Assembly (NCBI RefSeq): GCF_014196745.1
Contig: NZ_JACIEH010000003.1
Location: forward strand, 992,001-1,056,000
Origin: Sphingomonas kyeonggiensis
GTDB lineage: Bacteria; Pseudomonadota; Alphaproteobacteria; Sphingomonadales; Sphingomonadaceae
Direction of reading: 5' to 3'
Length of the DNA: 64,000 nt
This document shows positions 27,481 through 35,903 of this stretch, one piece after another. Both the position numbers and the translations under genes were made by a program. Every line of letters starts with the position of its first letter. The first letter of the stretch is position 1. Below the pieces are notes generated by a model. That model saw only the letters and a program-made list of their open reading frames with translations, had not been told where the DNA came from and did no database searches.

Positions 27481-27565
27481 CCACCCATAGTCGGCCGTTT
27501 GGCGGTGGGGCGGCCAATCCAAAAGCGGGTCAGGCTGCAAACGCCCCAGTTACGGCCGCTCATGT
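27473..27565 (+). repeat. Interspersed repeat copy 2
   Basis: Left module GCTAACCACCCATAGTCGGC and right module GCAAACGCCCCAGTTACGGC, about 60 bp apart as direct repeats. It starts on the stop codon of the 91-aa membrane protein gene. Confidence 0.65.
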
Positions 27566-27613
27566 TCGAAGCGGCTCTTTCCAAAACCTGCCAGGATCAT
27601 ATAGCCTTGATGC

Positions 27614-28207
27614 ATGAAAGCCTTGTCGCTGGTCGCATCCTGCCTTTTGCTCACTAGCTGCGGCGACCGGACCAAACCGATAACGATGACAGATCAGCGC
27701 CTGATCACTGGACTTCGCACATGTGGCATCGATCCCGCTGATGCCGTCCAGGTGAACGAGCGGGTGAACGGGCAGCCCAGCGACTATCTCGTATTTAGCG
27801 ACGCCGCGCCCTATCCCGAGGCCAAGATGCGCTGCTTGGCGCGCACGCTTGTGCAGGTGGATTATGGAGTGCACCAATCGGGCGAGCGGTTCGAGGCCGC
27901 ATATTTGCCCGCCTGGAAGGTTGAGTTTGCGATCCATATGCAGGAGCGCGCAGGTTCCTGGCTGCGAGAACATCGCCCAGGGAAAAGTCCGCCGCAGTTT
28001 ATGCAAGGAAGCCGTTCGCTTAGCGATTTCGCGCGTGAGCTGGAAGTATTCTGTGGGGCCAAGCCGAACGCCTTGTCGGTGGAGAGGCAATCACTCCTGG
28101 TTCCGTTCCAAGAGGAGGAACCACAGGCCGAATGTCTACTCTCGGCGGCGTTGGCTGCCAATCCGGAGAAGCATGGATTTGTCGTGCAGACTCCGAGCTA
28201 CGAATAA
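27614..28207 (+). CDS. Putative lipoprotein (197 aa)
   Basis: Begins MKALSLVASCLLLTSCGD, a lipoprotein signal with lipobox LTSC, so the mature protein should be anchored through Cys16. The rest is soluble with four further cysteines (TCG, RCL, FCG, ECL), possibly two periplasmic disulfides. No family is recognised. It is flanked by repeat copies and appears to be a single-gene unit. Confidence 0.7.
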   Translation: MKALSLVASCLLLTSCGDRTKPITMTDQRLITGLRTCGIDPADAVQVNERVNGQPSDYLVFSDAAPYPEAKMRCLARTLVQVDYGVHQSGERFEAAYLPAWKVEFAIHMQERAGSWLREHRPGKSPPQFMQGSRSLSDFARELEVFCGAKPNALSVERQSLLVPFQEEEPQAECLLSAALAANPEKHGFVVQTPSYE

Positions 28208-28257
28208 CGCACTGCTTGGGATTGTCAGCAATTCGCTTGTTGGATCAAAAAGCGGAC

Positions 28258-28347
28258 CGTCCGCTTCCCACCCAATTGGGGCCGTCCGATCGGTGCTAGG
28301 CCGATCCGAAAGCGGCCTCGCCGCTAACGCCCCAATTGCAGACGCCG
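28258..28347 (+). repeat. Interspersed repeat copy 3
   Basis: Left module CCGCTTCCCACCCAATTGGG, spacer with CCGATCCGAAAGCGG, right module CCGCTAACGCCCCAATTGCA. It lies 50 bp after the lipoprotein gene and just before the next gene. Confidence 0.75.
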
Positions 28348-28388
28348 GGAGAAACTGGAATGCTGGTCTCGTGCTTCGAGGACCAGAG

Positions 28389-29252
28389 ATGCGCGTTACG
28401 CCGTGGCTGATTAAAATAGCGATTTTGGCTGCCGGCATCGCGATCGGTGCGATGACTATCGTTCTGACCCATTCAACTTCAGGCATCCGGGCCGATAAGC
28501 CTACGGTAGCGGTAGCTCCAATAGCTTCGCCATCCACGGGGAGCAGTGCTGAACTTGGATCTAAACTTCTACAGATAGTAGGGCGCAACTTGATCGCTGA
28601 CAATCGAGCGATGCGGCACCCCGACGGCCCTCTCTTGCTATTTGCCACGCCTAAACCCTTCGGCGAGACACTTTGCAGAGTTGATGTATATACTGTGGCT
28701 CCAAAGATCGTCCGTGGGCAAATCTCGGAAAAAGAGAGATGGGATGATGATCTGAAGGTCGAGACACAATATGGATTATGGAAACGTCCCTCTCTCGCGG
28801 GAGGAGACCGAGATCGGGCCTGTGCCGCGTATCGTGATTTTGAGCATCTCATTAGGGATGGAAGCGTGCTCTCTGTCGCGCGTGCAGCATTCGTAATGGA
28901 CGAGATTCTCGCACAGGCGAAAACGGGCAAGTTCGGTTTTCAAGTAACTTGTACCAGATTCGCGCGTGATCCCAATGCCGATCCAGCGCCGTGCGATCCT
29001 GTCACAGTACTCCGCTTATTAAAACTCAAAGATATTTATCGAGCCGAGCAAAAATCTGAAGTCAAAGGTGGACGTTCTTACATACGACAGGACGAAATTC
29101 TCGTCGCCGGTTCAGGGCTAAAGGCGGAATTGAAGACCAATAGGTACTTATTCGCGGTGATCAACGTCGAGGACGAGCAGCACGTCGGCAGACAGAGCAT
29201 CGATGAGGCCGATGTGAGAGCGGTTAAGATTGAGATATCCGAAGTGTACTGA
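28389..29252 (+). CDS. Hypothetical exported or membrane-anchored protein (287 aa)
   Basis: 287 residues from the ATG at 28389 (CGAGGA upstream); the frame is open far further left but that part is a shadow of the lipoprotein gene. One N-terminal hydrophobic segment (about residues 6-27) followed by a Ser/Pro-rich linker, then a mixed domain with Cys residues at TLCRV, RACAAY, VTCTRF and APCDPV. The periplasmic location is inferred. No family recognised. Confidence 0.65.
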   Translation: MRVTPWLIKIAILAAGIAIGAMTIVLTHSTSGIRADKPTVAVAPIASPSTGSSAELGSKLLQIVGRNLIADNRAMRHPDGPLLLFATPKPFGETLCRVDVYTVAPKIVRGQISEKERWDDDLKVETQYGLWKRPSLAGGDRDRACAAYRDFEHLIRDGSVLSVARAAFVMDEILAQAKTGKFGFQVTCTRFARDPNADPAPCDPVTVLRLLKLKDIYRAEQKSEVKGGRSYIRQDEILVAGSGLKAELKTNRYLFAVINVEDEQHVGRQSIDEADVRAVKIEISEVY

Positions 29253-29295
29253 CCCGACCTGAGCCGGGAGGACGTGCAATCGGGCCACCGTCGGA

Positions 29296-29394
29296 TGACC
29301 GCTTTCCACCCATACGCCGACGTTCAGGCGCCGCCCGGCCGAATTTAAAGCCGCCCGGCGGCTAACGCCCCCTTGCGGACATTCGTAGCGGACG
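29296..29394 (+). repeat. Interspersed repeat copy 4
   Basis: Left module CCGCTTTCCACCCATACGCC, right module GGCTAACGCCCCCTTGCGGA followed by CATTCG. About 100 bp in all, placed between two short orphan genes. Confidence 0.7.
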
Positions 29395-29406
29395 TATTCT
29401 TTAGCG

Positions 29407-29784
29407 ATGTGGACCGATGCCGCACAACGTGAGGAGGCTCTGATTGAGCTTCGGCAGGTGGTCTCGAACCTCCGTGCTCAGGTCAACGAAGATAAGTTTG
29501 ATGGTTCGGACCTGGTGCTGGGCTGTCGTCGAGTTTTGAACCTGTGGGTAAATAGCGGTGGCTCGTCACTGGATGATCCGGTGATCACTTTCACAGGGAT
29601 AGAGAGCCAGTCCGATCACGTGCTTGGAGGAAGTCAGGTCCGAGTTGGCCGCGATGTGGATCACGTCCGATTTGAGCCCGGTTCCGCAGCCGAGCAAGAG
29701 GAAGTGGAAGAGATTGGCCGCTTCTTTCGCGAGAGCTTCGTCGACGCCGTGAACAGCTTGTCATCTCATCTTGATGGCAGCTAG
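29407..29784 (+). CDS. Hypothetical protein (125 aa)
   Basis: Soluble acidic protein starting MWTDAAQREEALIELRQVVS, with a helical N-terminus, a beta-like centre (VITFTGIESQSDHVLGGSQV) and a helical C-terminus. No family recognised. Its TAG stop lies in a GCTAGCCACCCAATCTC copy of the left repeat module, the same arrangement as at 27480. Confidence 0.6.
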   Translation: MWTDAAQREEALIELRQVVSNLRAQVNEDKFDGSDLVLGCRRVLNLWVNSGGSSLDDPVITFTGIESQSDHVLGGSQVRVGRDVDHVRFEPGSAAEQEEVEEIGRFFRESFVDAVNSLSSHLDGS

Positions 29785-29805
29785 CCACCCAATCTCAGCC
29801 GTTGT
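29774..29805 (+). repeat. Partial interspersed repeat (left module only)
   Basis: GGCAGCTAGCCACCCAATCT and flanks match the left module of copy 2. No right module follows. Confidence 0.5.
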
Positions 29806-29808
29806 GGG

Positions 29809-30015
29809 TCACCCAGAAAGGTCGCCATCCATATGCTCACGGCTTCGAACCTGTTTCGACGCCGTCGCGGTTGCTGCCCAAAGCACTGAGAATAGTACCA
29901 GGCCCACTCCTAATAGCAGGAAGGTCAGGCTGCCAGTCTCGCTGAGGTAGAGGAGGCAGACAGAAAAAATGATCGCAAGCGCGCTGACGACGCTTAGCAG
30001 TTTCATGCCTGTCAT
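29809..30015 (-). CDS. Small membrane protein (68 aa)
   Basis: From the ATG at 30015, with AAGGGA a few bases upstream. Two hydrophobic helices (LLSVVSALAIIFSVCLLYL and FLLLGVGLVLFSVLW) and a charged tail. The frame also continues upstream into a degenerate DUF6959-like stretch, but the ribosome site and the change in character at the Met favour a separate gene. Confidence 0.55.
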   Translation of the reverse strand: MTGMKLLSVVSALAIIFSVCLLYLSETGSLTFLLLGVGLVLFSVLWAATATASKQVRSREHMDGDLSG

Positions 30016-30249
30016 GGCATTCCCTTGTGGCCGGCTGCCTATCCAACATGGCAGCGTCGGATATGCTCGGCAATCCCCGGGGCGACACAGACGCTCATCT
30101 GATTGGCGGGGCGGCACGACCGCTATCGAACGGCTGAGACTATACAGCGTATCTCCCTGAATGAGCATACCCGGAAACTGTCGTCCGGGATGACGCATAA
30201 CCGCCGCGTTAGTCGCGTCGGAGTATATCTCGATCAGCTCTGTACGCAT
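30016..30249 (-). pseudogene. Truncated DUF6959-like gene
   Basis: The first 40 codons from the ATG at 30249 give MRTELIEIYSDATNAAVMRH and FPGMLIQGDTLYSLSRSI, which resembles the start of small DUF6959-type proteins (EIYSD-x-x-NAAV-x-R-x-PGR-x-FPG-x-x-IQGD). After that the frame turns Arg/Cys/Pro-rich without structure before running into the membrane protein. I read it as a truncated gene fused in frame to the next one. The family name is from memory. Confidence 0.45.
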
Positions 30250-30290
30250 TCAGGCTCCCCGTCTGTCAGGGGCATTTTGGCTAGCGGCGG

Positions 30291-30331
30291 CCATGTCCGC
30301 AACTGGGGCGTTTCCGGAACGACAGCGTTAG
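30291..30331 (-). repeat. Interspersed repeat, reverse orientation, right module
   Basis: ATGTCCGCAACTGGGGCGTT, the reverse complement of the right module core, followed by a second GCGTTAGC. It overlaps the 3' end of the next minus-strand gene. Confidence 0.6.
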
Positions 30332-30537
30332 CCTTCGGCGAGCAGAGCTCTGCCAGTGTCTGTCCAGGTGCCGCCGCGTCCGGATGGAGAGACCAAGCCG
30401 TATTCGACGAGCAACTCGACGGCATCTTCGCCAGCCCCCATACACTCGTGGTCGAGCGCAGTTTGCTCTCCGCTGCCGATGTATTGTTCGCACATCCAAG
30501 CAAGGGCCAGGAGCAAGCGCTTTTCGTTCGCCGTCAT
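30328..30537 (-). CDS. Hypothetical protein (69 aa)
   Basis: Starts at the ATG at 30537 (MTANEKRLLLALAWMCEQYI); upstream in-frame codons derive from the repeat and are unlikely to be coding. The protein looks like a small helical domain ending GGTWTDTGRALLAEG. The TAG stop lies at the edge of a reverse-oriented repeat. Function unknown. Confidence 0.6.
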   Translation of the reverse strand: MTANEKRLLLALAWMCEQYIGSGEQTALDHECMGAGEDAVELLVEYGLVSPSGRGGTWTDTGRALLAEG

Positions 30538-30570
30538 ATTCGCATTATGGTCTTCGTGCTGACGGACGAC

Positions 30571-30654
30571 AATGTCCGGAGTTGGGGTGGTTGCTGCCCG
30601 ACCGCTTTCGGATCGGTCTGGCACCGGTCGGACGGCCGACTATGGATGGTTAGC
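30571..30654 (-). repeat. Interspersed repeat, reverse orientation
   Basis: Both modules can be read on the minus strand: GGCTAACCATCCATAGTCGG and CAACCACCCCAACTCCGGAC, joined by a CGATCCGAAAGCGG spacer that is also present in copy 3. Confidence 0.65.
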
Positions 30655-30970
30655 CGACGTTCCAGAACGGCGTGTCTACGCCGTTGAGCCATAATTTCTC
30701 AAAGTCGGCACGTGACATTTCTCGCGGTTCCGTCCCTTCAAAGCCGTCTTTGAGGGCAACGTCGATGAGGGAGGGGCAGTCGCGCCCGCCACGCTCTTCG
30801 ATCTCGATGCTGTTGCGCTCAATGCGGCCATCAGGGAAAACCTCGATGGACCGGCATACCGCGTCACGCGAAACGTCGATCTCGTAATACATCCATTCAG
30901 GTTCACCCGGCGGAAGGTCAGGTTCGGGCCACGGGAGGCCGAAGTAGGTAGGCAGCTTCAGAGAAGGCAT
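30650..30970 (-). CDS. Hypothetical protein, DUF6881-like (106 aa)
   Basis: From the ATG at 30970. The pattern EWMYYEIDVSRDAVCRSIEV, FPDG, then a CPSLIDVALKDGF stretch and SRADFEKLW fits the small DUF6881-type fold as I remember it. No export signal. The longer frame to 31003 adds only repeat-edge sequence. Function unknown; such genes occur in toxin-immunity and accessory regions. Confidence 0.65.
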   Translation of the reverse strand: MPSLKLPTYFGLPWPEPDLPPGEPEWMYYEIDVSRDAVCRSIEVFPDGRIERNSIEIEERGGRDCPSLIDVALKDGFEGTEPREMSRADFEKLWLNGVDTPFWNVG

Positions 30971-31000
30971 GCGGCATGATAGCGCGCCTCGGGCCGCCCG

Positions 31001-31029
31001 CAATGTCCGCTATCGGGGCGTTAGCGGTC
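31001..31029 (-). repeat. Interspersed repeat, reverse orientation, right module
   Basis: CAATGTCCGCTATCGGGGCG followed by TTAGCGGTC. On the minus strand its GCTAAC supplies the TAA stop of the traG fragment. Confidence 0.65.
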
Positions 31030-31194
31030 AGCGACCAGCACGACCTCGTCGGTCGGCGGCAGCTGCATGACCTCGCCGGGCGTCAGCAATGCGCGTGCGG
31101 TCTCCTGCCGGCTGACCATGACATGTGCCAGCCAGGGTGCGAGCCTATGGCCGGCATAGTTGCGCATCGCGCGCTGCTCGGTCGCGGTGCCGAG
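31021..31194 (-). pseudogene. traG: Fragment of type IV coupling protein TraG (C-terminus)
   Basis: A 57-codon in-frame remnant reading TEQRAMRNYAGHRLAPWL, MVSRQETARALLTPGEVMQL and PPTDEVVLVA, the C-terminal landmarks of VirD4/TraG coupling proteins of IncP-type conjugation systems. The rest of the gene (ATPase domain) is absent. It marks a past conjugative element here. Confidence 0.8.
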
Positions 31195-31318
31195 CGTCGG
31201 AAATCCGCTTGGCCGTTCGCTCGTCGTTCTTGAGTTCGGTCATGCGCCGGTCGTTGTTCTGGTACAGCAGGGCCAGCAGGTCACTCATGGAATCGGGGAC
31301 ATCAGAATTCACGGACAT
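31145..31318 (-). CDS. Small ORF overlapping the traG fragment (57 aa)
   Basis: From the ATG at 31318 the frame gives MSVNSDVPDSMSDLLALLYQ, NNDRRMTELKNDERTAKRIS, then runs out of frame over the traG fragment to TAG at 31145. The first 40 residues look like real protein; the tail is Arg-rich shadow. Probably a truncated small gene fused to decayed DNA. Confidence 0.35.
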   Translation of the reverse strand: MSVNSDVPDSMSDLLALLYQNNDRRMTELKNDERTAKRISDARHRDRAARDAQLCRP

Positions 31319-31376
31319 TGCCCGGCGCTCCAGGTTTCAGATGAGATGAAGGTGGCGAGGTCGCCTGACAGGCGCC

Positions 31377-31796
31377 TCAACGCCCGTCGAATATGACGGC
31401 ACCGACAGCCGCGACCGCTACGCCCTGGAGGATGAAGAGCAGGGCCTGGCTGTTGTCGAAGAGCATATAGGCGGTGATGCCGATCATGTTGAATGCCGGC
31501 TGGAGCAGGATCATCGAGATCATCAGCACGATCTGAAAGGCACTGATCGCGACTGCCCAGCGGAAGCGCCATTGATCCACGGGATAGTCGCGCCATTTCT
31601 TGCTTGGTTTGGAAAATACTGCGGCCAGCAGGATCGACAGCGTGGGTGTGTACTGGCCGAGGAGCCAGTTGAGGGCGATCTGCCCGTCCGTCCCGTATCG
31701 GCCGCCAAGGATTTGTAGCGAAACGAAGAGTGTCGCGAAGCAAGCCGCCGCCACCCAGGCGATGAACAGCACACGCACGGCTTTCTCCCGCGTCAT
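31377..31796 (-). CDS. Membrane protein (139 aa, four helices)
   Basis: Four predicted membrane segments (about 7-28, 42-62, 80-100 and 112-134) with a charged loop KPSKKWRDYPVDQWRFRW between the second and third. No family recognised. Its ATG overlaps the stop of the upstream lipoprotein gene by 4 bp, so the two are co-expressed and may work together in the envelope. Confidence 0.7.
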   Translation of the reverse strand: MTREKAVRVLFIAWVAAACFATLFVSLQILGGRYGTDGQIALNWLLGQYTPTLSILLAAVFSKPSKKWRDYPVDQWRFRWAVAISAFQIVLMISMILLQPAFNMIGITAYMLFDNSQALLFILQGVAVAAVGAVIFDGR

Positions 31797-33493
31797 CGGA
31801 AGCCAAGGAAAGCTGAGTGGAGCGAGAACGGGTAGGCGCCGTCATTGTCCGCGACCAGTTCGGCAGACTTGGAGTTGTTCGCGACGAATTCATAGACGAG
31901 GAGCCAGACCTTCAGCGCGGGCGGTGCTACCCGGCGCGAGGTGGTAGCGCTCAGGGCAACTTTGCCATTGTTTTTCCAGCGGGTGAGATCGACCTGCTGC
32001 GCGTCATATGTGTTGGGGTTCGGATCTTGGTCCGAGACGATGAACACGAAGACCCGGAATCGTCCCGTGTCGCCCTTCAGGAGCTGGGTGACATATTCCA
32101 GGAAGCCGCCTGCGGGTGGCGTCTTCAGCATCCATCTTTTCGGATGGGGGCCACCTTTGTCGTCTAGCCTTTCCACGTCGGTGGTGATGCCGAAGCCGTT
32201 CGTTGCGCGTACGCTGAAATAATGCAGCCTCGCATAACCCTTACGCGCGAGTAGCGCCTTGATCTGCTCGTTATAGTCGCCAATGACCGCTCCGCTCCTG
32301 AAATTGGCCGACACGTCGCCCATCGACGAGGGACGGGGAGGCGGCCATGGTAGGAACTGCTCTTCGGCGCCCTGACCCGCGTCGCCAGAGTCCGTACGAA
32401 GCTTCGTATTCAGCACCCAGCCGACATTATCGTTCGCATCGGCGACTTCCCACCACAGGCCGTTTTTCAGGCCGGTCGGATAGACCGGCGATCCCACAGG
32501 CAAGATACGGATCAGCTTGCCGGTCGCGGCGGGCGTGCTCCTCATCGAGACCGGTGCTTCCGCGACGAAGATATTGGACCGCCCGGACGATGCGGTGCCA
32601 CGAACGGCTGGTGCAACAAGGTCAAGCTCGGTGACCATCTTCGAATAGGCTTGGATGAACGACAGCGTCATGACGCGTCCGATATCCGTGGAGTCATAGC
32701 CTCCGCCTACGGCGCCCACTGCTCCCATGGTGCCCGAGAGAAATCCCCCGTCACCCCGGGTACCCGGCCGCAGGTCTTTCTTGCTGGCGTATCCCTCCTG
32801 CACCGATAGCGTCTCTGTCGTGCGGATGCTAACGAGCGACAGCGATGTGTTCGCTTCGAGCTTCCGGGAATTGACGCTGCCGACAATCGCCCCGACGCGT
32901 CCACTGACAACCCCACCGATCACGCCACCGACACCGCTGCCATTTCCGTTATATTTGGTCCGCTGCACCTCGGCGAGCAGCACATAGTCGGCCGCCTTCA
33001 CCTGGCCCTGCCCGATACTGGAAGTCCCATACAGGCCGTGGTCCCCACCGATCGGGCGCTCGCGTGAGGCTGCCTGCAGACCCATTCCGCGGTCGATAAT
33101 GTTGAAGCATCCGGAACGTTGGACCATCACGCGCAGAAGCTTCGCGGGTGCCGCGAGCTGATATCTGGCCCAGCCCGTCGGATCGTCGCCATCGACGATC
33201 GCGATGGTGCCGTGCTTGTGCGTGCAGCGAGGAACGTCCTGTACCGCTTGCTCGATGGCGCGTGCTTCGCGGACCCGCTGCTCGGCGCTCGGAGTGGCAG
33301 GCGCCTCCTGCCCGAACTGAGGAGAGGTGGCTGGTTGGGATTTCGCGGCACTTGGCGCCGCCGCGCTCGCGGGCGCCGGCATTGATGGACTGCTTGGTGG
33401 CCTGCTGCCGGCGAGTCCACCTGCACTGCCTGACGCGCAGCCGCCCAAGACCAGCAGCAACGCAAGCACCAAGATCTCGTTCGCGGCTCTCAC
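31793..33493 (-). CDS. Lipoprotein with CsgG-like and SH3-like domains (566 aa)
   Basis: Start chosen at the GTG at 33493, with GGGGGGCC upstream; the frame opens nine codons earlier with a TTG. The lipobox is LVLGGCAS, then a Pro/Ser/Ala linker. Residues about 90-300 resemble the CsgG family (IIDRGMGLQAASRER, VKAADYVLLAEVQ, YSKMVTELDLVAPAVRG), which in curli secretion forms an outer-membrane pore. A bacterial SH3-like module follows (SMRSTPAATGKLIRILPVGS, GLWWEVADANDNVGWVLNTK), then an unassigned C-terminal domain. No curli subunit genes are present. Confidence 0.75.
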   Translation of the reverse strand: MRAANEILVLALLLVLGGCASGSAGGLAGSRPPSSPSMPAPASAAAPSAAKSQPATSPQFGQEAPATPSAEQRVREARAIEQAVQDVPRCTHKHGTIAIVDGDDPTGWARYQLAAPAKLLRVMVQRSGCFNIIDRGMGLQAASRERPIGGDHGLYGTSSIGQGQVKAADYVLLAEVQRTKYNGNGSGVGGVIGGVVSGRVGAIVGSVNSRKLEANTSLSLVSIRTTETLSVQEGYASKKDLRPGTRGDGGFLSGTMGAVGAVGGGYDSTDIGRVMTLSFIQAYSKMVTELDLVAPAVRGTASSGRSNIFVAEAPVSMRSTPAATGKLIRILPVGSPVYPTGLKNGLWWEVADANDNVGWVLNTKLRTDSGDAGQGAEEQFLPWPPPRPSSMGDVSANFRSGAVIGDYNEQIKALLARKGYARLHYFSVRATNGFGITTDVERLDDKGGPHPKRWMLKTPPAGGFLEYVTQLLKGDTGRFRVFVFIVSDQDPNPNTYDAQQVDLTRWKNNGKVALSATTSRRVAPPALKVWLLVYEFVANNSKSAELVADNDGAYPFSLHSAFLGFR

Positions 33494-33669
33494 GGATTGG
33501 CCCCCCGGTAAGATAGGCAATCCAGTAAATGGGGAGCCTGCTGGAGTCGAGACTCTGAAGGTGCGGTTCGCAAATCAGACGCGAAGTGGAAGATCGAAAA
33601 CTATAACCAATTTGGACTGAATGTCGCTTGGTTCAACATTGTCAAATATTTGCGCTACGGTTATCCGTC

Positions 33670-34158
33670 CTATCTGGAGATTACCTGTTCGAGTTGTTTG
33701 ATGCGCCCCGAACAGATCATTTTTACTGCCTGGCTAAGCTCCTCGACTCGTTCTCCCAGCCAGGCCAACTCCTCGGCGTCGATGCGATAATGCTTCGAGA
33801 AGCGCGCTTTCACATAGGCGTCCTTCAGCTTCTCGAACATGGCGCGCTCCCGCTTCGTCGCCATCGGCCAGATATGGCGAAGGCGTGGGTCGAGGCGCTC
33901 GGCTTGGGTCCGGAGAAAGGCGAGGTTGTGGACGTGCGGGGTGTAGAAGGTGAGGGTCAGCAGCACGCAATGATACAGGCGCTCGGTGGCCTGGTGCAGT
34001 TGGAAGGCGGCGTTCTTCCGACGATCGCGAACAAGACGAGCTAGTATCGGCGACTGACGGACATCGACGCATGCTTCGCCGCCGCCTCGCGGGACTGGAT
34101 GAATCCGTAGAGCGAGGTCGCCGCTTTCTTGCTGCTCCGCTGTCGCGGTGGACGTCAA
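33670..34158 (-). pseudogene. HEPN-domain protein, N-terminally truncated
   Basis: Residues about 50-160 form a helical HEPN domain of the kind found in MNT-HEPN proteins (LHQATERLYHCVLLTLTFYT, DAYVKARFSKHYRIDAEELA). The nucleotidyltransferase domain expected before it is missing; the N-terminal 45 residues (GDLALRIHPVPRGGGEACVD) look like unrelated fused sequence. The only in-frame start is a TTG at 34158. No toxin or partner nucleotidyltransferase is adjacent, so it is probably a non-functional remnant. Confidence 0.6.
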
Positions 34159-34367
34159 CTCTGCGTACTCGGTGCCGCCGCCGCCCTCGGTGGTAGCACC
34201 GCCGAGTTGCTGCAGCGCGAGGGAACGGAAGCGCTTCTTCGTGATGACATTGACAACGCGTACCCTCGCGGAAAATCATCTAACAGCGACATGAAATCCT
34301 CCGCAGATACGAAAAGCCCGGCGTCGCTATGTGGGCGACGACGGGCAAAGTCGGGGGATAACTCCGT

Positions 34368-34508
34368 TCAGTGCCGGATTTTCGGCGTCCCGTTGTGACG
34401 CCTATCTTCCTGGGTAACGAAGGTCGCCGGATCGTCAACGCCCTGCATCAGTTCGCGCACGCGCTTGCCGATATCGCCGCGTGACAGTTCATCCGATTCC
34501 GAGATCAT
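34368..34508 (-). CDS. Small ORF (46 aa), possible fragment
   Basis: MISESDELSRGDIGKRVREL and DDPATFVTQEDRRH read as genuine protein with high third-position GC. The frame continues upstream of the ATG (QAYASAHQDRAS) to an in-frame TGA near 34557, so it may be the tail of a truncated gene, perhaps a conjugation protein given traG remains nearby. Family unknown. Confidence 0.4.
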   Translation of the reverse strand: MISESDELSRGDIGKRVRELMQGVDDPATFVTQEDRRHNGTPKIRH

Positions 34509-34556
34509 GCTCGCGCGGTCCTGATGGGCCGACGCGTAGGCCTGGAACCGTCGCCT

Positions 34557-34811
34557 TCAAAAGGCCGAATCAAAAGCTTCCCGAACTCGTGCAAACGTGT
34601 CCACGATACCGCGAGCGTACACATCGGGCAGGTCCATTTTCGCCGAACTCTCCGCTGCCTCATCGATTGCCCAGAGCGCGTCTGCCTTTGTCAAAATGCC
34701 TTTGGCGACGAGCAGCGTCATCAATGTCGCCGATAGATTGACGCCAGAAATGAGGCTTCCGCTGAAAGCCCAGGCTCGATCCGCGGCTTCTCCGAAATCA
34801 TCCATCTTCAT
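34557..34811 (-). CDS. Hypothetical protein (84 aa)
   Basis: Begins MKMDDFGEAADRAWAFSGSL and has LMTLLVAKGILTKADALWAI in the middle; helical, soluble, no signal. The product is well formed with normal codon use. No family recognised. Confidence 0.6.
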   Translation of the reverse strand: MKMDDFGEAADRAWAFSGSLISGVNLSATLMTLLVAKGILTKADALWAIDEAAESSAKMDLPDVYARGIVDTFARVREAFDSAF

Positions 34812-34845
34812 GTCATGGCCCCTTTTGAAGCTGGTCGTCCCTGAC

Positions 34846-35616
34846 CTACCACCGTCGGGCCGGCGGGTCCGTCCAATCTCCGGCTTTGGGTTCAGGAGGC
34901 AGGATGTTGGTCAACTCGCCCCGTACTTCAAGATCAAACTCCGCTGCGACCAAAGCGATATGGATGCCAAATATCGCGCGGAGTTGCCCGAGCGCGTCAA
35001 GGAACTCCCACGACAGGTAATGGCCATGCGAGCGCATGGCCTTGTGATCATCCCCGTCTGAGCCCACGCGATCCAGAAATCGCCGACAGGCTGCGCCTAG
35101 CGCGCGCAGGTGTTCAGATAGGACACCTTTGGCCGAGGCTTTTACCAACGCATCCGACAGGAGACGGCGTATCTCTACAATCGATTGAATGCAGTGGTGA
35201 GGCACCTCGGCGGTGCCCGGATTGTAAAGAACGCGCCGATCTTCGAGCCGGACCAGAAGTTCAGCGGCGACATCGCGGTCGGCCGCTGACGGCTGCCATG
35301 ATGCACCCGGCGAGATGGCGGCTTCGGCTTCAGGCGTGATGGACAGCAAGTAGAATATCTCACCTTCATTCGCCGGGCGCGCGTAGTTCTCGCCCCGTTT
35401 CACTACAGCTAAAGCTTCATCCCGATTCATGGGAGGGGCGGCCACCGCTTCCTCCCAAGCAGTCACTGCGAGTGTTGTTAGGTAGCCGCCCGCGACAAGA
35501 GGCACCAGAAAGGCGACACTTTCGTCGACGTTTCGCCCCGCAGGTATCTCCCACAAAGCCCGCCAGTCCTCGTGGCAGTCTTCCAGGAGGCCGGTTTCAG
35601 CAGCTCCGAGTTCCAA
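34846..35616 (-). CDS. Hypothetical protein (256 aa)
   Basis: I place the start at a TTG (35616) because AAAGGAGA stands about seven bases upstream; the frame opens earlier at another TTG (35676). The protein is soluble; residues about 130-165 (RLEDRRVLYNPGTAEVPHHC, SIVEIRRLLSD) and about 205-240 (HGHYLSWEFLDALGQLRAIF) are the most conserved-looking parts, possibly DUF6650-like. No catalytic motif is evident. Confidence 0.6.
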   Translation of the reverse strand: MELGAAETGLLEDCHEDWRALWEIPAGRNVDESVAFLVPLVAGGYLTTLAVTAWEEAVAAPPMNRDEALAVVKRGENYARPANEGEIFYLLSITPEAEAAISPGASWQPSAADRDVAAELLVRLEDRRVLYNPGTAEVPHHCIQSIVEIRRLLSDALVKASAKGVLSEHLRALGAACRRFLDRVGSDGDDHKAMRSHGHYLSWEFLDALGQLRAIFGIHIALVAAEFDLEVRGELTNILPPEPKAGDWTDPPARRW

Positions 35617-35792
35617 CGCTTGGTCTCCTTTCCGCTTAACCGCGAAGGGCGTGCCACCGCTCGTGAGTGTCTGCAATCAGGAGTAGCCAACCGATCAAAA
35701 AAACGGCCGACATTTTGGGCGTTTGCTGCCCTTTGCCCGATGCCTGAATAGACGTCCGCTTTTGGGCTCGATTACAAGCACGTCGAATGGCC

Positions 35793-35880
35793 GACCGCTT
35801 CCTACCCAATCCCCAACGTTCAGGCGGCGGCGGGCTGATTTAAAAGCTGCCGGGCCGCTCACGCCCCAATTGCGGACATT
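35793..35880 (+). repeat. Interspersed repeat copy 5
   Basis: Left module CCGCTTCCTACCCAATCCCC, right module CCGCTCACGCCCCAATTGCG followed by GACATTG. A second, inverted partial module (GGCCGACATTTTGGGCG) lies at about 35704-35720. Confidence 0.75.
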
Positions 35881-35903
35881 GAGCCGACCGATTACGAGGA
35901 GGT

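Noticed and set aside
31377..33493. A curli secretion locus around the CsgG-like protein
   Set aside because: No CsgA/B subunits, CsgE/F or CsgD-type genes are nearby; only the CsgG-like domain is shared.
33670..34158. HEPN-MNT toxin-antitoxin pair
   Set aside because: Only the HEPN part remains; no nucleotidyltransferase gene or domain lies on either side.
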